Notes: a model not told the origin generated them from the letters alone. Positions 28,939-38,493 are shown, counted from the first letter of the stretch. The stretch is 62,680 nucleotides of DNA from Aeriscardovia aeriphila (GCA_949290445.1 CASERW010000005.1:1-62680); one strand, 5' to 3'. Made by a program: numbers and translations.

Positions 28939-30447
28939 TCACCGCCCTGAAGCATCACTATCCGCCGTGAGCAAGCCTTCGAAGAACAGCGTTTGCTCCA
29001 CTTCGCCTCCAAACTCGCGGCTGAACTCCTCACTTGCCTGAAAAGCGGCAGGCGAGCCAGAGTCGATGGCATCCTGCCAGTTTGCGCGGTGGAAGTTCAT
29101 CCCATGCGTCGCCGCTGGTGAGTCGCTCATCTTGAGCCCCTGTTTGTTGAGGGTGTTGGGAAGATTCTCAGGCCGTTTCATCTGCCCTCGAACCGTCACC
29201 CAGTTGTCTCGCTTCGGGTTGTCCATCGCGTCTAGGTGGGAAACCAATTCGCCTTGGGTTTCGCTACTGGTAACGCGCACGTTGTCCGGTATGCGATGCC
29301 CGGCTATAGGAGAGCCTGCGGTAATGACATGCGTGATGGAATACTTCGACGGCTCTTCGGCAAGCGTCGCGGCAATAATTCCTCCCTGAGAATGGCCGAC
29401 GAGGGCAACAGGCTCGGTGGCGGGCACTCCTGCTTGGCGCATCGCTTCCTCGACAAAACGTGCACTCGCCGCCTGCTTGCGCTGAGCAGGGATGGAACTC
29501 ATCAAATCGAGATTTCTCAGCCACCCAATGGGCGCCGTCGTATTGGTTTGCGTTCCGGGAATATACACCACCCATGACCTCTGCCCGTCACTGTTGCGAA
29601 TGGCTTGCACGGCCACGGTGCTATGCGGCTTGTCCCAGGTGGCGTTGCCCAGCTTTTCCAAGTTTCGGTAAGCCCCGGAGATATCTGCCGCCCCGGTCAA
29701 GCTAGTCGGTGCTTGAGCAGCAGGGGAAACGCTGAGATTACCCCCGTACACAGCATTGCGGATGCCATTTCCCGTCAATCCCAGTACTGACGCCATATTT
29801 CCCACGACAGGCGAGCCTGAGGTGGCGAACTGTTTGCCCGCTCTCACCCCGTCCTCGCCATAGCCGCTGAGAAGGCGCAGAATATCCTGCTGGTAGGCAT
29901 CAGTGCCATACCAGAAACCAAAATTCTCTGCACGGGAACTCGGGCTTGAGCCTGCTGGTAAGAGCATGCTCGTACTGCTCGAGCTCGCCGCACTGGCAGC
30001 CAGGCCGGTGGAAGCTCCTGAGGAAAACAGGGAATTAAGGTTTGCCGAACCGCTTATATAGCTCAAGATTGTCACTTCGGCAGAAGAGTACAGCCCTGAA
30101 GCTCGCGCTAACGCCGTGGCAAGAAACTCGCTGCGCTCCTGAGTTTCCTCCACAGCCTGAAGAAGGCTCGCCAGAACGAGTTGAAGCTGATCCACCAGAG
30201 TTTGTGCAGCCTGACTATGCCATCCCAGTTGTGAATGCGGAGAATCAGCCAGATTCGCATACTGGCAGAGCATGCGCGTGCGTGCCGTGTTCTGCGTTTG
30301 AGCCATAGCGCAGCGCACACTCGTGTCGAGCTCAGTCGCAGTGTTTCTCGCAGCAAAACAGAAGGAGCTCAACTGAAGCATCTCCTCAGTGTCAACGCCG
30401 TAGCGAGCAGAAGAAACATGGGCGAGGGGAGTTGCTGAATCGGGCAT
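28939..30447 (-). CDS. alpha/beta hydrolase with N-terminal WXG-like helical domain
   Basis: A 502-residue protein of two parts. The N-terminal 170 residues are helical and include LGWHSQAAQTLVDQLQ, which resembles WXG100/type VII substrate helices. A Ser/Ala linker follows. The C-terminal part (about 260-470) is an alpha/beta hydrolase with VVYIPGTQTN (oxyanion region), the nucleophile elbow VALVGHSQGG and a candidate catalytic His in THGMNF. There is no signal peptide. By analogy with type VII lipase substrates it may be exported and act as an esterase or lipase, but that is inference. It follows a small WXG-like gene on the same strand by 85 bases. AAAGG precedes the ATG. Confidence 0.7.
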   Translation of the reverse strand: MPDSATPLAHVSSARYGVDTEEMLQLSSFCFAARNTATELDTSVRCAMAQTQNTARTRMLCQYANLADSPHSQLGWHSQAAQTLVDQLQLVLASLLQAVEETQERSEFLATALARASGLYSSAEVTILSYISGSANLNSLFSSGASTGLAASAASSSSTSMLLPAGSSPSSRAENFGFWYGTDAYQQDILRLLSGYGEDGVRAGKQFATSGSPVVGNMASVLGLTGNGIRNAVYGGNLSVSPAAQAPTSLTGAADISGAYRNLEKLGNATWDKPHSTVAVQAIRNSDGQRSWVVYIPGTQTNTTAPIGWLRNLDLMSSIPAQRKQAASARFVEEAMRQAGVPATEPVALVGHSQGGIIAATLAEEPSKYSITHVITAGSPIAGHRIPDNVRVTSSETQGELVSHLDAMDNPKRDNWVTVRGQMKRPENLPNTLNKQGLKMSDSPAATHGMNFHRANWQDAIDSGSPAAFQASEEFSREFGGEVEQTLFFEGLLTADSDASGR

Positions 30448-30532
30448 GGCAGACCTTTCTCAAACACGATAGTGGCGGCAGCGCAGGGAGGTGATAGTTG
30501 TCACTGGTACAGCTTCGTGGCGAGCAGCCGCG

Positions 30533-30850
30533 TTAGGCATATTCTTCAACGCTGCAACATAATGCGTCGAGTAGCACATACGAGTTGAAGAGCTCATCAA
30601 CTTGAGCGCGGTAAGCGCTACTCGCACGCCCATACCAGGAAGAATCGCGCGCTCGCTGGCAGAGCACAAACCCCTCATCGGCAACAGTGTGCAAACGAGT
30701 ACACAGCGCGCGTAGCTGCGACTCGAGTGCAAAGCCCGAGCTCACGCAGGAGGTGAGTTGATTCATCTGTGACACCCGTGCAGGAAAGCTGCACTCAGTG
30801 ACACTGCTTGCGCTCTCAGCTGGCAAGCTCAGCTGTGGTTGAACAGTCAT
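30533..30850 (-). CDS. small WXG-like protein, probable partner of the hydrolase
   Basis: A 105-residue protein predicted to be mostly helical. Its centre contains RDSSWYGRASSAYRAQVDELF, with the W-Y-G turn and spacing typical of the WXG100 superfamily. The ATG at 30850 is the likely start; an in-frame TTG 12 bases upstream has no ribosome site. It lies between a terminator and the hydrolase gene, so the two probably form a transcript of their own. It has four cysteines, unusual for secreted WXG proteins. Role unknown; pairing with the downstream gene's N-terminal domain is inferred. Confidence 0.55.
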   Translation of the reverse strand: MTVQPQLSLPAESASSVTECSFPARVSQMNQLTSCVSSGFALESQLRALCTRLHTVADEGFVLCQRARDSSWYGRASSAYRAQVDELFNSYVLLDALCCSVEEYA

Positions 30851-30885
30851 GCTCTCAGTCAAGCGCAGAAGAAGAGAGCGAACAG

Positions 30886-30934
30886 AAAAAAGAAAGGCCT
30901 GTGGACTATTCGATGAAAATAATCCACAGGCCTT
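30886..30934 (-). terminator. terminator of the MoxR operon
   Basis: A perfect 12-pair stem (30894-30905 with 30923-30934), a 17-base loop, and a T run on the minus strand (A run at 30886-30892). Confidence 0.88.
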
Positions 30935-30958
30935 GTGCCAGTCACGAAATTGCGCTAC

Positions 30959-31501
30959 TCACCACGGTTTCTGCGTATCACTACTCGTGCTCGACTGCTT
31001 ATCCGAAGAGTTGTTCTTCAACAACTGATCCATCTGCTGCTTCTGCTGCTCTTTTTGCTGGGCATCAGAATCCGACTGGTGGGACGAGTTCGCATTATTC
31101 GCAGAATTCTGCTTCTTCGCCGAGTTCGCCGTACCACTCTTGCCCTCCACCGCTGCCACAGCTTGAGCGTACGTCATGCCATCATTCATATGCCTCAACA
31201 GTGTTGCCAGACGGTCAGACACCTGCTGAGCCTGAGAAAAAGCAGCATGCAAGGATGGCGTCTGGTACCACGAGGACGACTGAGCGTCAGCTAACTGCGC
31301 ATCCGCCTGCTCCTGCTGAGCTTGGAGAGTAGCAATATCGGGACTCTGGCCTTGCGCAGCCTTCACCGTCGAACTCAGAGTGTGCGCGATATCCGTGTAA
31401 TTGCGCGCGGCAAAGAAGTTGGCCAGTGATAATCCTGAAATAACCAGTAACAGCACCAGCACGATGGCGCTTACCGTACGGCGAATGACAGGATAATTCA
31501 T
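30959..31501 (-). CDS. membrane-anchored protein of unknown function
   Basis: A 180-residue protein with one N-terminal membrane segment (VSAIVLVLLLVISGLSLANFF), an extracytoplasmic helical region with QAQQEQADAQLADAQ, and a Gln/Asn/Ser-rich low-complexity tail. It resembles small proteins encoded next to VWA genes in bifidobacteria. It is the last gene of the MoxR operon, and its ATG overlaps the stop of the second VWA gene. A plus-strand TGATAATCC motif (31428) is in its 5' part. No function can be assigned. Confidence 0.65.
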   Translation of the reverse strand: MNYPVIRRTVSAIVLVLLLVISGLSLANFFAARNYTDIAHTLSSTVKAAQGQSPDIATLQAQQEQADAQLADAQSSSWYQTPSLHAAFSQAQQVSDRLATLLRHMNDGMTYAQAVAAVEGKSGTANSAKKQNSANNANSSHQSDSDAQQKEQQKQQMDQLLKNNSSDKQSSTSSDTQKPW

Positions 31502-32550
31502 AGGAACCTCCTCATCCTGGCTACATCAACACCCAGCTCCCAGATTGCCAGGACAGCAATAACCAGAGCGAAAGGCCAGACCATGTAGCTGCGAACAGCG
31601 CGACGCCTCGTACTTTTCTCCACCAAGAAGTGAGAAGAAGCGTGACTTCTCAGTGAATCGAGTGACTGGGAGCCGTCGACCTCGTCCACCGACATCTCAT
31701 CAGCAATGCTCTTCAACGTGGAAGCATCCATACGCGAAATAGCAGGCTTCTTCGTATCTGGGTCATTCACCCAGCCATTCGGGCTCGTCGGAGTAGTGCT
31801 GCGGCTGATCTCGCGAGTGTTCTGAGCCGTCACCAAAGGTACTTGACCACCCTGAGCCGAGCCCACTGATATCACTGCGCCACCATCGACAAACTCACGC
31901 AAAGCCGAGAAAGTGCGGCGCTGGCGAGAACTCGTCGACTCACCATCCGAGAGGTAGTACACAACAATCACGTCATTGGGGCGCTGCGCATGAACATCTT
32001 GCATCGCCTTAATCAACGTGTCGAGAGGCTGATCCAGCGAAGAGCCTGCGGAAACAGCAGTCGGCTCGACCTCCAGATTATCAACCCAAGAGAGCACCGC
32101 CTCGCGATCAGCAGTCACCGGAAGGTCAATGTTGGCCGAAGAAGCGAAATTGATTCCCGCGTAGCGAGCAGAAGGGTAGAGCTTCATCACGTTTCTGATA
32201 ATCTCGCGCGACGCACTCAAACGAGTGACAGGCTGAGCTTTACCAGGAAGGCGAGCATCACCAACAGCCATCGAACCCGTGGTATCCACGGCGAAGAAAA
32301 CATCCGTCTGGTTCACCGCAGCACTCGTCGTATTACTCACCTGAGTAGGGCCAACCGAAGCAGCCAGAAGGGCGAGCAGGAGAAGACCGCGACGCAGCCA
32401 ATCCCACACCAGCGCATCATTATTAGCGCGACGAGCAGTAAACAGACTCACACCCACCACGAAGCTTGCCACGACGATGACGTCCAGCAGGAGAGTGGAC
32501 CACCAAGCGCCAGTGACGGGCAAGAAAACAAAATCAGAAAATTGGATCAT
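31498..32550 (-). CDS. BatB-like von Willebrand factor A domain protein
   Basis: A 350-residue membrane protein. Two N-terminal membrane helices are followed by a VWA domain with the metal site VFFAVDTTGSM (DxTGS) and the later YYLSDGES strand. The last 30 residues contain another membrane helix (YMVWPFALVIAVLAIWEL). It is of the BatB type found with MoxR ATPases. ATG 32550 shares its A with the stop codon of the upstream VWA gene (TAATG), and its own stop overlaps the next start. Two motif copies lie inside (32076 minus, 32197 plus). Confidence 0.83.
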   Translation of the reverse strand: MIQFSDFVFLPVTGAWWSTLLLDVIVVASFVVGVSLFTARRANNDALVWDWLRRGLLLLALLAASVGPTQVSNTTSAAVNQTDVFFAVDTTGSMAVGDARLPGKAQPVTRLSASREIIRNVMKLYPSARYAGINFASSANIDLPVTADREAVLSWVDNLEVEPTAVSAGSSLDQPLDTLIKAMQDVHAQRPNDVIVVYYLSDGESTSSRQRRTFSALREFVDGGAVISVGSAQGGQVPLVTAQNTREISRSTTPTSPNGWVNDPDTKKPAISRMDASTLKSIADEMSVDEVDGSQSLDSLRSHASSHFLVEKSTRRRAVRSYMVWPFALVIAVLAIWELGVDVARMRRFL

Positions 32551-33815
32551 TATCGTCTCACCCACCCGGCAACAAGGAAGAGCACAGCTGCAAAGAGCAT
32601 GCCCACAATCAGCCACCACTGCGGCTGATCCACCACATCAGCATCCGGATTCGTCTGCGAACGGCTCTTCTGCTGCTCGATAGCCGTCACCAAGTCAGCC
32701 ACCGAATTATTCGTGCTGCGCACCTGGAAAGTGCCGCCTAAAGCAGTGGTTTGCGCCTTCAAATCTTGTGCAGCAGCGGACTGAACGTCAGTACCGGTAA
32801 ACAGTGTATCGACGCGAATCGAGTTGAGCTCAGTCAAATGCAGGGCCTGACGCAGCGAATACACCGGAGTGCCGGACAGCACGTTATCCGTGGCGAAAAC
32901 GATAGAGGTTGGCGCGACACGGTTTTGCTGCTTGGTCGCGGTAGCCGAGAAGTTCGGAGCCATGGCCGCGCAGGAGACGAGGCCATCGCCAATCAGCGAA
33001 GTGGAATCCTTACGATCCTGCGTGCCTTCGAGCCAGTCAGAAATATTCTGATAATCTTGCTGGCTCATATTTTCGATAGACTTCTGGTTTTCCACGCCTT
33101 TGAGCGCGCCTAAAGCCTTCGTCAACTCTTTTTTGACGAGGTGGTAGTCGCTGGTGAGCGGGAAAACGGTGCGGCTGGTCGAGTTGAAAATGCTCATGCC
33201 GATTTTTTCCGTGCGGAAATGATCGATCAAATCCAGGTAGGTGGCGATCACTTCGCGGTCGAAAGGCAGCGCGGAGCCAGAAACGTCGAGGCACAGGATG
33301 ATCTGGCGCGAATGGTTTTGTGACGCCACTTGATTAACAGCGCTCGGTCGTCCCGTCAGCCCCACAGCAGAAACTGTCAAACCCAGAGCGGCAAGCAGGC
33401 TCACTACGCTGAGCACCACGTAGCGGCGCATGCGAGCAGCATACGGGGCGCGCTTGAGAAGCTGCTTGACCGACCAGATCATCGGCTGCTCGGGGGTGCG
33501 AGGGGCGAGATGGCGGGTTTTTGCCAGCGCGCGGTCGAGTGCGGACTGCGCCGTCTGTGCGGACTGCGCCGTCTGTGCCGACTGTGCGGAAGCTGCCGAC
33601 TGCGCGGAAGCTGCAGCAGGTGCAGAATCAGCGTTCTCACCAGTGCCCTCGCGAGCTTCCTTGCGCTTTTGCTGTGAGAACACGCGCTTGCGCCACGCAC
33701 TAAACGTATGCGAGCGATTCATCAACCAGGAGGCAATGAGCACTCCAGCCAGCACGAGCAGCGCGGCCAAACTAAACAAGAAAAGGACGAGAGGCCAGCG
33801 GAATGTCACATTCAT
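32550..33815 (-). CDS. BatA-like von Willebrand factor A domain protein
   Basis: A 421-residue membrane protein with helices near the N-terminus, around residue 135 and at the C-terminus. The VWA metal site reads ILCLDVSGSA. Between the first two helices there is an Ala/Ser/Gln repeat (SAQSAQTAQSAQ) encoded by an 18-base tandem repeat. Start ATG 33815 overlaps the stop of the upstream gene (ATGA). In MoxR systems such proteins are thought to act together in envelope stress or protein maturation. One motif copy (33050). Confidence 0.82.
   Translation of the reverse strand: MNVTFRWPLVLFLFSLAALLVLAGVLIASWLMNRSHTFSAWRKRVFSQQKRKEAREGTGENADSAPAAASAQSAASAQSAQTAQSAQTAQSALDRALAKTRHLAPRTPEQPMIWSVKQLLKRAPYAARMRRYVVLSVVSLLAALGLTVSAVGLTGRPSAVNQVASQNHSRQIILCLDVSGSALPFDREVIATYLDLIDHFRTEKIGMSIFNSTSRTVFPLTSDYHLVKKELTKALGALKGVENQKSIENMSQQDYQNISDWLEGTQDRKDSTSLIGDGLVSCAAMAPNFSATATKQQNRVAPTSIVFATDNVLSGTPVYSLRQALHLTELNSIRVDTLFTGTDVQSAAAQDLKAQTTALGGTFQVRSTNNSVADLVTAIEQQKSRSQTNPDADVVDQPQWWLIVGMLFAAVLFLVAGWVRR
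33538..33610. repeat. 18-base tandem repeat inside the BatA-like gene
   Basis: Two exact 18-base units (starting near 33538 and 33556) are followed by two diverged units. They encode the Ala/Gln/Ser/Thr repeat in a cytoplasmic or linker region between membrane helices. In-frame length change would be tolerated. Confidence 0.75.
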
Positions 33816-34312
33816 CGGTTATTCCACCTCTCAATCAAATTGTTCACCCAATTCATCGCCGCAGCCACACTCGCCTCATCTGCCGCAGCATTCGTCGCCG
33901 CATGAGCAAACTCCGGAGGGTAGAGAGCAGCAATCGTTTGACGCAACTGTTGGAACTGCTGCTTGGATCCCAGGGGAACACGCTGGTTCAAATCCAGCAA
34001 AGTACTCGAACTCAGGTCAACTCCTAAGCGGCTGGATGCAAAGTTTCTGGCAATCTGGGCAAGGCGGGAGTAAGCCTCCGCCTCGGATATAGTGCCTGAG
34101 TTAAAGTCAATACCCACCTGGGAGACGAGCTTTTGCCAGTAACGCATGTCATGATGGGCTTGCTTCTTCTCCGCCTTCACCTTTTCCTTACGGCTGGCTG
34201 GCAACACCAGCAGCACCACGGCAATAACGGCGCCCAAGATTGCCACGATGCCTACAACCAGGTACGCCCACATATGAGAAAGAGCGGGTAAAGCCCAAAA
34301 GCTTGTCGTCAT
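33812..34312 (-). CDS. membrane protein of the MoxR operon, unknown function
   Basis: A 166-residue protein with one membrane helix (VVGIVAILGAVIAVVLLVLPA) and a helical cytoplasmic part containing MRYWQKLVSQVGIDF and WVNNLIERWNN. Related short membrane proteins are found between DUF58 and VWA genes in actinobacterial MoxR operons. The ATG at 34312 overlaps the DUF58 stop codon (ATGA); a GTG three bases upstream is also possible. No catalytic motif is seen. Confidence 0.65.
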   Translation of the reverse strand: MTTSFWALPALSHMWAYLVVGIVAILGAVIAVVLLVLPASRKEKVKAEKKQAHHDMRYWQKLVSQVGIDFNSGTISEAEAYSRLAQIARNFASSRLGVDLSSSTLLDLNQRVPLGSKQQFQQLRQTIAALYPPEFAHAATNAAADEASVAAAMNWVNNLIERWNNR

Positions 34313-35301
34313 CACTTCCCACCCTTCTTAGCAGTAGCGAGCAATGATTGTTGAGCGCGACGCGGGGATTTCATACTCGTCGAAATCAGTTTCAGCACTG
34401 TGTCAATCATCTCTTGGCTCGAGCTCGCACTCACATAGGTGTCTGCATGGCGGCGCAACTGTAATCGCAAGGCTTCATTGAGCGCACTACGACGACGATC
34501 CAACTCTTGCGACAAGCTCTGATCCCTCAAAAATGCTGGCATCTTGCGTCCTGTCGACGAATCAGTGAGCAGTGGCCAAGCGGGATCAAACGGGTTAAGC
34601 GTGGACACACCCACTACAACGAGAGCGTGATTTTGCGACAGCTGAGTCATCAACTGCGTCTGCTCAGCAGTGAGAGCAGTGGCATCGGTTGCCAACACGA
34701 TCAAACCATCCTGACGAGGAATTTTCTGCGCATAACGCAGCAAAGCCGTCAAATCGCGTGGAGCAAAAGCCCTGCCTTCTACAGCATCGCGCAACGTCGT
34801 GTCAAACTTCGCGTAGCCACCGTTAAACGGCAAACGCGAAATCGTACCCGAATCGGCCAGCACCAGCGAAATTTCATCCGAACGGCGCAGCGAAAGCAGT
34901 GCAAAGAGGCGCAGCGCATTACTTGCCACTTGCAAAGCCGTCTCACCCGACGAGGTAACACTCATCATTTCCTGGCCCGTGTCGAGCAACAGCCACGAGG
35001 TGGAAATCACATCTTTTTGGCGGTTGACCACAATCGGGCGGGACAGGCGTGCCGAGGCTTGCCAATCTATAGCCTGTGCGGAATCGCCAGACTGGTACTC
35101 CCTCAAATCCAAGAAGTCAAAGCCATTGCCGGACATGTCGGACTGATGCTCGCCCTCCAACAAGCCTAGAGCATGCTGGGAGAGGGGAAGAGTGAGGCGC
35201 GAAGCAAACGATTCGACACGCGAGCGGAAACGAGCCTGTTCCTCCTCAGCAAGTGAGGGAGAGTAAGGAGTACGCTCAGTTTTCCTCATGGTTTTCCTCA
35301 T
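34312..35301 (-). CDS. DUF58 domain protein
   Basis: A 329-residue protein with the DUF58 hallmark FDFLDLREYQSGDSAQAIDWQAS, in which the invariant REYQxGD and IDWxASAR motifs are clear, and a VWA-like core following it (SWLLLDTGQEM). Such proteins are encoded directly after MoxR ATPases and are believed to be their substrates or adaptors. Start ATG 35301 overlaps the MoxR stop codon by the ATGA arrangement; a second in-frame ATG at 35289 is an alternative. Confidence 0.9.
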   Translation of the reverse strand: MRKTMRKTERTPYSPSLAEEEQARFRSRVESFASRLTLPLSQHALGLLEGEHQSDMSGNGFDFLDLREYQSGDSAQAIDWQASARLSRPIVVNRQKDVISTSWLLLDTGQEMMSVTSSGETALQVASNALRLFALLSLRRSDEISLVLADSGTISRLPFNGGYAKFDTTLRDAVEGRAFAPRDLTALLRYAQKIPRQDGLIVLATDATALTAEQTQLMTQLSQNHALVVVGVSTLNPFDPAWPLLTDSSTGRKMPAFLRDQSLSQELDRRRSALNEALRLQLRRHADTYVSASSSQEMIDTVLKLISTSMKSPRRAQQSLLATAKKGGK

Positions 35302-36323
35302 GGAATAGGAACCACCTGCACTACGCGGTCCACAATCTCATCGCTGGTCACATTGTCAGCCAAAGCCTCGAAGGTGAGCAAAATACGATGGCGCAGAACC
35401 TCGTGAGCAAAAATCTTGATGTCTTCGGGGATAACGAAGTCGCGGCCATTCATCAAAGCGAAAGCCTGACCAATACGCACCAAAGCGATGGAAGCACGAG
35501 GAGAAGCACCCAAACGCACCAACTGCGCCAAACCATCGATTGGGCGAGGGCCAGAACCGCGAGTCGTGGAAACCAAGTCCACCACGTACTGCTCGATCTT
35601 TTCCGAAACGTGCACGCGACGAGCAGCGGTACGCAGGAACTGAACATCATCGATGCTCAGCTTGCTGCCACTCATGTTTGGCGTGTCGTAACCGCGCTGG
35701 GCGAGAAGGTCGAGAATCTGACGCTCTTCCTCGCTGCTGGGGTACGTCATCACCGTCTTCATGAAGAAACGATCCATCTGCGCTTCTGGCAGATTGTACG
35801 TTCCCTCTTCCTCAATAGGGTTCTGCGTGGCGATCACCATGAAGGGGTTCGGCAGTTCGATGCGCTTGCCACCAATGGTGATAGCGCGTTCAGCCATAGC
35901 TTCGAGCATGGCCGACTGTGTTTTTGCCGAAGAGCGGTTGATCTCATCGAGCAGCACGACGTTGGCGTTGATCGGTCCGACATGCGTGGTCAGTTCGCGC
36001 GACTGGAAATCGAAAATTTGGGTTCCCACCAAGTCGGATGGCATCAAATCTGGTGTGCACTGCACGCGAGAGAAGGTACCGGAAACGCTGTGGGCCAGGG
36101 TTTGAGCGGCGGTGGTCTTTGCCAAGCCAGGCACGGACTCAATGAGAATGTGGCCGCCGGCAATCAGCGTGGTAATGAGGGACTCGCGCAGCATCGTCTG
36201 GCCGACGACCTGGGAGCTAAAACGCTCGCGAAGCTGATTGGTCAGTTCCTGTGCGCGAGCAGAATCTTCGGAGGTCAACAGTTGAGGAGTGTCAACCTGA
36301 GCGCTATTCGTGAATAAAGACAT
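35298..36323 (-). CDS. MoxR-family AAA+ ATPase
   Basis: A 341-residue AAA+ chaperone. Walker A is in LIESVPGLAKTTAAQ, Walker B is VVLLDEINR, sensor 1 is MVIATQNPIEEEGTYNLPEAQMDRF, and the arginine finger region follows. It leads an operon of MoxR, DUF58, a membrane protein, two VWA proteins and a last small protein, all joined by overlapping stop and start codons. The family helps mature or assemble enzyme and envelope complexes. The 240 bases upstream have no gene; the AT-rich part near 36360-36420 is the likely promoter on the minus strand, but no clear pair of boxes stands out. Confidence 0.93.
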   Translation of the reverse strand: MSLFTNSAQVDTPQLLTSEDSARAQELTNQLRERFSSQVVGQTMLRESLITTLIAGGHILIESVPGLAKTTAAQTLAHSVSGTFSRVQCTPDLMPSDLVGTQIFDFQSRELTTHVGPINANVVLLDEINRSSAKTQSAMLEAMAERAITIGGKRIELPNPFMVIATQNPIEEEGTYNLPEAQMDRFFMKTVMTYPSSEEERQILDLLAQRGYDTPNMSGSKLSIDDVQFLRTAARRVHVSEKIEQYVVDLVSTTRGSGPRPIDGLAQLVRLGASPRASIALVRIGQAFALMNGRDFVIPEDIKIFAHEVLRHRILLTFEALADNVTSDEIVDRVVQVVPIP

Positions 36324-36563
36324 ACCTTTAGACTAGCGAGAACAGAGGAATCTCAGCCTTATTTCACTCAAATTCTGCCGATTTGTGCCTAACTTTTACG
36401 AGATTTTGCAAATATTATGAGTTTTCTCTCGGTTTGCTGGGATGTCGGGCTTGTGGTTGGTGGCGCGTTGGCTTCTACTCGGTCAGGCGCTGGGCTGGCT
36501 CGCTAGCTGCTAGGCAGTAACAGTTTTCTGGTCGAGCGTGACGCAGCCTGGCAATCTTGAGGC

Positions 36564-37280
36564 CTAAAACTCAGCAATTTCGTGGCTGGGAAGCGACCAA
36601 TCGACAGGCTGAGCACCCATGCGAAAAAGCGCCTCATTAGTGCGAGAGAAAGGATGCGAACCAAAAAAGCCGTTACGCGCAGACAGAGGCGAAGGATGCG
36701 CCGACTCGATGACAAAAGCGTTGGTCAAGCGCGGGGCCAAACTCCTCGCATCTCGACCCCACAAGATTGCCACTAATGGTAAAGGTTTGCCGTGAGAATC
36801 GCGACGAGAATTGAGCACCTCAATCGCGCGGTCCGTCACCTCCTCCCAGCCTTTACCGCGGTGACTGGCAGGTTTCCCCGCCTGAACGCTTAAGCAACGG
36901 TTGAGAAGCATGACACCTTGATGCGTCCACGGCGTCAGATCGCCATTATCAGGAATAGCAACGCCTAAATCGTCGACAAGCTCCTTATAAATATTGCGCA
37001 AACTTGCCGGAATCGTGACTCCAGGTGCGACCGCGAAGGACAAGCCAATCGCGTTGCCAGGAGTGGGGTAGGGGTCCTGACCGACAATGAGCACCTTCAC
37101 CTGATCGACGGGAGTGCGAAAAGCAGCGAAAATACGGTCTCCCGCTGGCAAGGTGCGGATACCCTGCTTGGCCTCATCGCGCAAAAACTGGCCCATCTTG
37201 CGGATGGTGGGTTCGACGGGCTTGAGGGCGGTTGCCCAGCTGGGGTCCATGATGGCGGAAAGCGGAAGAACAGTGCTCAT
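36564..37280 (-). CDS. ung: uracil-DNA glycosylase
   Basis: A 238-residue family 1 UDG, which removes uracil from DNA in base excision repair. The catalytic water-activating motif [17 protein letters not shown], the [17 protein letters not shown] motif with the catalytic His, and the [16 protein letters not shown] stretch are all present. I chose the ATG at 37280; the frame remains open upstream to 37622 but that part has no resemblance to UDG. No good ribosome site is visible, so the start is less sure. It is divergent from the LytR_C gene. Confidence 0.95.
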   Translation of the reverse strand: MSTVLPLSAIMDPSWATALKPVEPTIRKMGQFLRDEAKQGIRTLPAGDRIFAAFRTPVDQVKVLIVGQDPYPTPGNAIGLSFAVAPGVTIPASLRNIYKELVDDLGVAIPDNGDLTPWTHQGVMLLNRCLSVQAGKPASHRGKGWEEVTDRAIEVLNSRRDSHGKPLPLVAILWGRDARSLAPRLTNAFVIESAHPSPLSARNGFFGSHPFSRTNEALFRMGAQPVDWSLPSHEIAEF

Positions 37281-37382
37281 AATTGTGAGGATAGGCGGAT
37301 GGCTCAACGAGTTGGTGAGTACCCGCGGGTCAAGCGTGAGGAAAAGTGTGTACAAATGGGGAGCCCTCTTCCTCTTGGCCAG

Positions 37383-37411
37383 TTGCTCGGTAGAATCGAA
37401 AGCAGTATAGA
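37383..37411 (+). promoter_or_regulatory. promoter of the LytR_C gene
   Basis: TTGCTC (37383-37388) and TATAGA (37406-37411) with a 17-base spacer. A TGATAATCT motif (core 37446) lies in the presumed leader of about 150 bases. Confidence 0.55.
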
Positions 37412-37564
37412 GAAGAATGCCCTGCGCCACGCTGAGTTTCACAGTGATAATCTCTGTGTGTTCGTTGCAGCGAGGTTGTTGCCTCGTGAATGTCACAGCA
37501 AGATTGTCACAGCGTTTGCAGCGGTGGTACCTAAGTGGCACGGCATGAAGACTGAGGTGATGAG

Positions 37565-38245
37565 ATGGCCGATAAGCGTTCTGGAGCGAAGTCCGCGTTT
37601 GACGATGATTTCGAGAATCCACCCGCAGGTCCTATCGGCCTGCATCGTGGCAAGCCGAGTGGTTGGGCAGTGACTCGCCCTTACGTTCTGACGCTGGTCA
37701 TCGCCGTTCTGCTGGGATTGTGCACGTACGCTTGGGTTTCTGGCAAGTTCTCCTTCTTGAGCCGTCCGCAAGTGACGAGCTCCTCGTCGGCAAGCTCGAG
37801 CAAGGAATCTCGCAAGATTGACAGTACGAAGCGCGCAAAGAAGGATACTGCCAGCTCGCAGTCCTCGAGCTCCTCTACCTCTGATCAGAAGGACGACCAG
37901 AAGAAGGACGATGCGCAGAATCAAGACCAGCAGAATCAGTCAGCTGCACAGCCTGTGAATCAGGGTGCTCAGGTGGGCGTGTATAACGCTTTGGGCGCTC
38001 AGTATGGTGCTCAGCGCAATGGTTACGCTGGTCGTCAGGCTCAGGTGCTCAGGAACGCCGGTTATACCAACGTCAACACGGGCAACTTGCAGACTACCGC
38101 TCCAACCGCTAACACGGTGTGGTATTCCAACGATGCGGATAAGTCCACTGCTGAGGATGTTGCCGCAAAGTTTGGTATCACCGCTGTTCAGAAGGTCGAT
38201 ACCGCGCTTGATTACCCGATTGAGGTTGTGTTCGTGTCGATGTGA
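37565..38245 (+). CDS. LytR C-terminal-domain membrane protein
   Basis: A 226-residue protein with a cytoplasmic N-terminus, one membrane helix ([18 protein letters not shown], about residues 41-58), a Ser/Lys/Gln-rich linker and a C-terminal LytR_C domain ([22 protein letters not shown], ending EVVFVSM). It is the LytR_C domain alone, without the LCP phosphotransferase domain. Such proteins are found in the actinobacterial envelope, and their binding partner is not known. GAGGTGATGAG precedes the ATG. A terminator-like hairpin follows at 38341. Confidence 0.8.
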   Translation: MADKRSGAKSAFDDDFENPPAGPIGLHRGKPSGWAVTRPYVLTLVIAVLLGLCTYAWVSGKFSFLSRPQVTSSSSASSSKESRKIDSTKRAKKDTASSQSSSSSTSDQKDDQKKDDAQNQDQQNQSAAQPVNQGAQVGVYNALGAQYGAQRNGYAGRQAQVLRNAGYTNVNTGNLQTTAPTANTVWYSNDADKSTAEDVAAKFGITAVQKVDTALDYPIEVVFVSM

Positions 38246-38340
38246 GTCGCACAGTGACTCTGAGGTTTGCGTACGGTGATGCTGAGCTGTGTGCTGTGAG
38301 CGCCACTGGTAATCTCGGTTAGTAGTGAGTGACGACTTTC

Positions 38341-38387
38341 GCCCTGGTTTGCAGTTCTGTCAAGGAATGGCGAGCCGGGGCATTTTT
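38341..38387 (+). terminator. possible terminator after the LytR_C gene
   Basis: GCCCTGG (38341-38347) and CCGGGGC (38375-38381) pair over a 27-base loop, followed by a T run. The large loop makes it less certain. Confidence 0.5.
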
Positions 38388-38493
38388 ATTTCCATCACAA
38401 AGTCATCTGTGTGACTAGAGTAGATGTATCAGCTCTACAGGTTCACGAAGTGCAGTAGCAATTCCCGGTACGCTGATATTAAGGAAGTATTTC

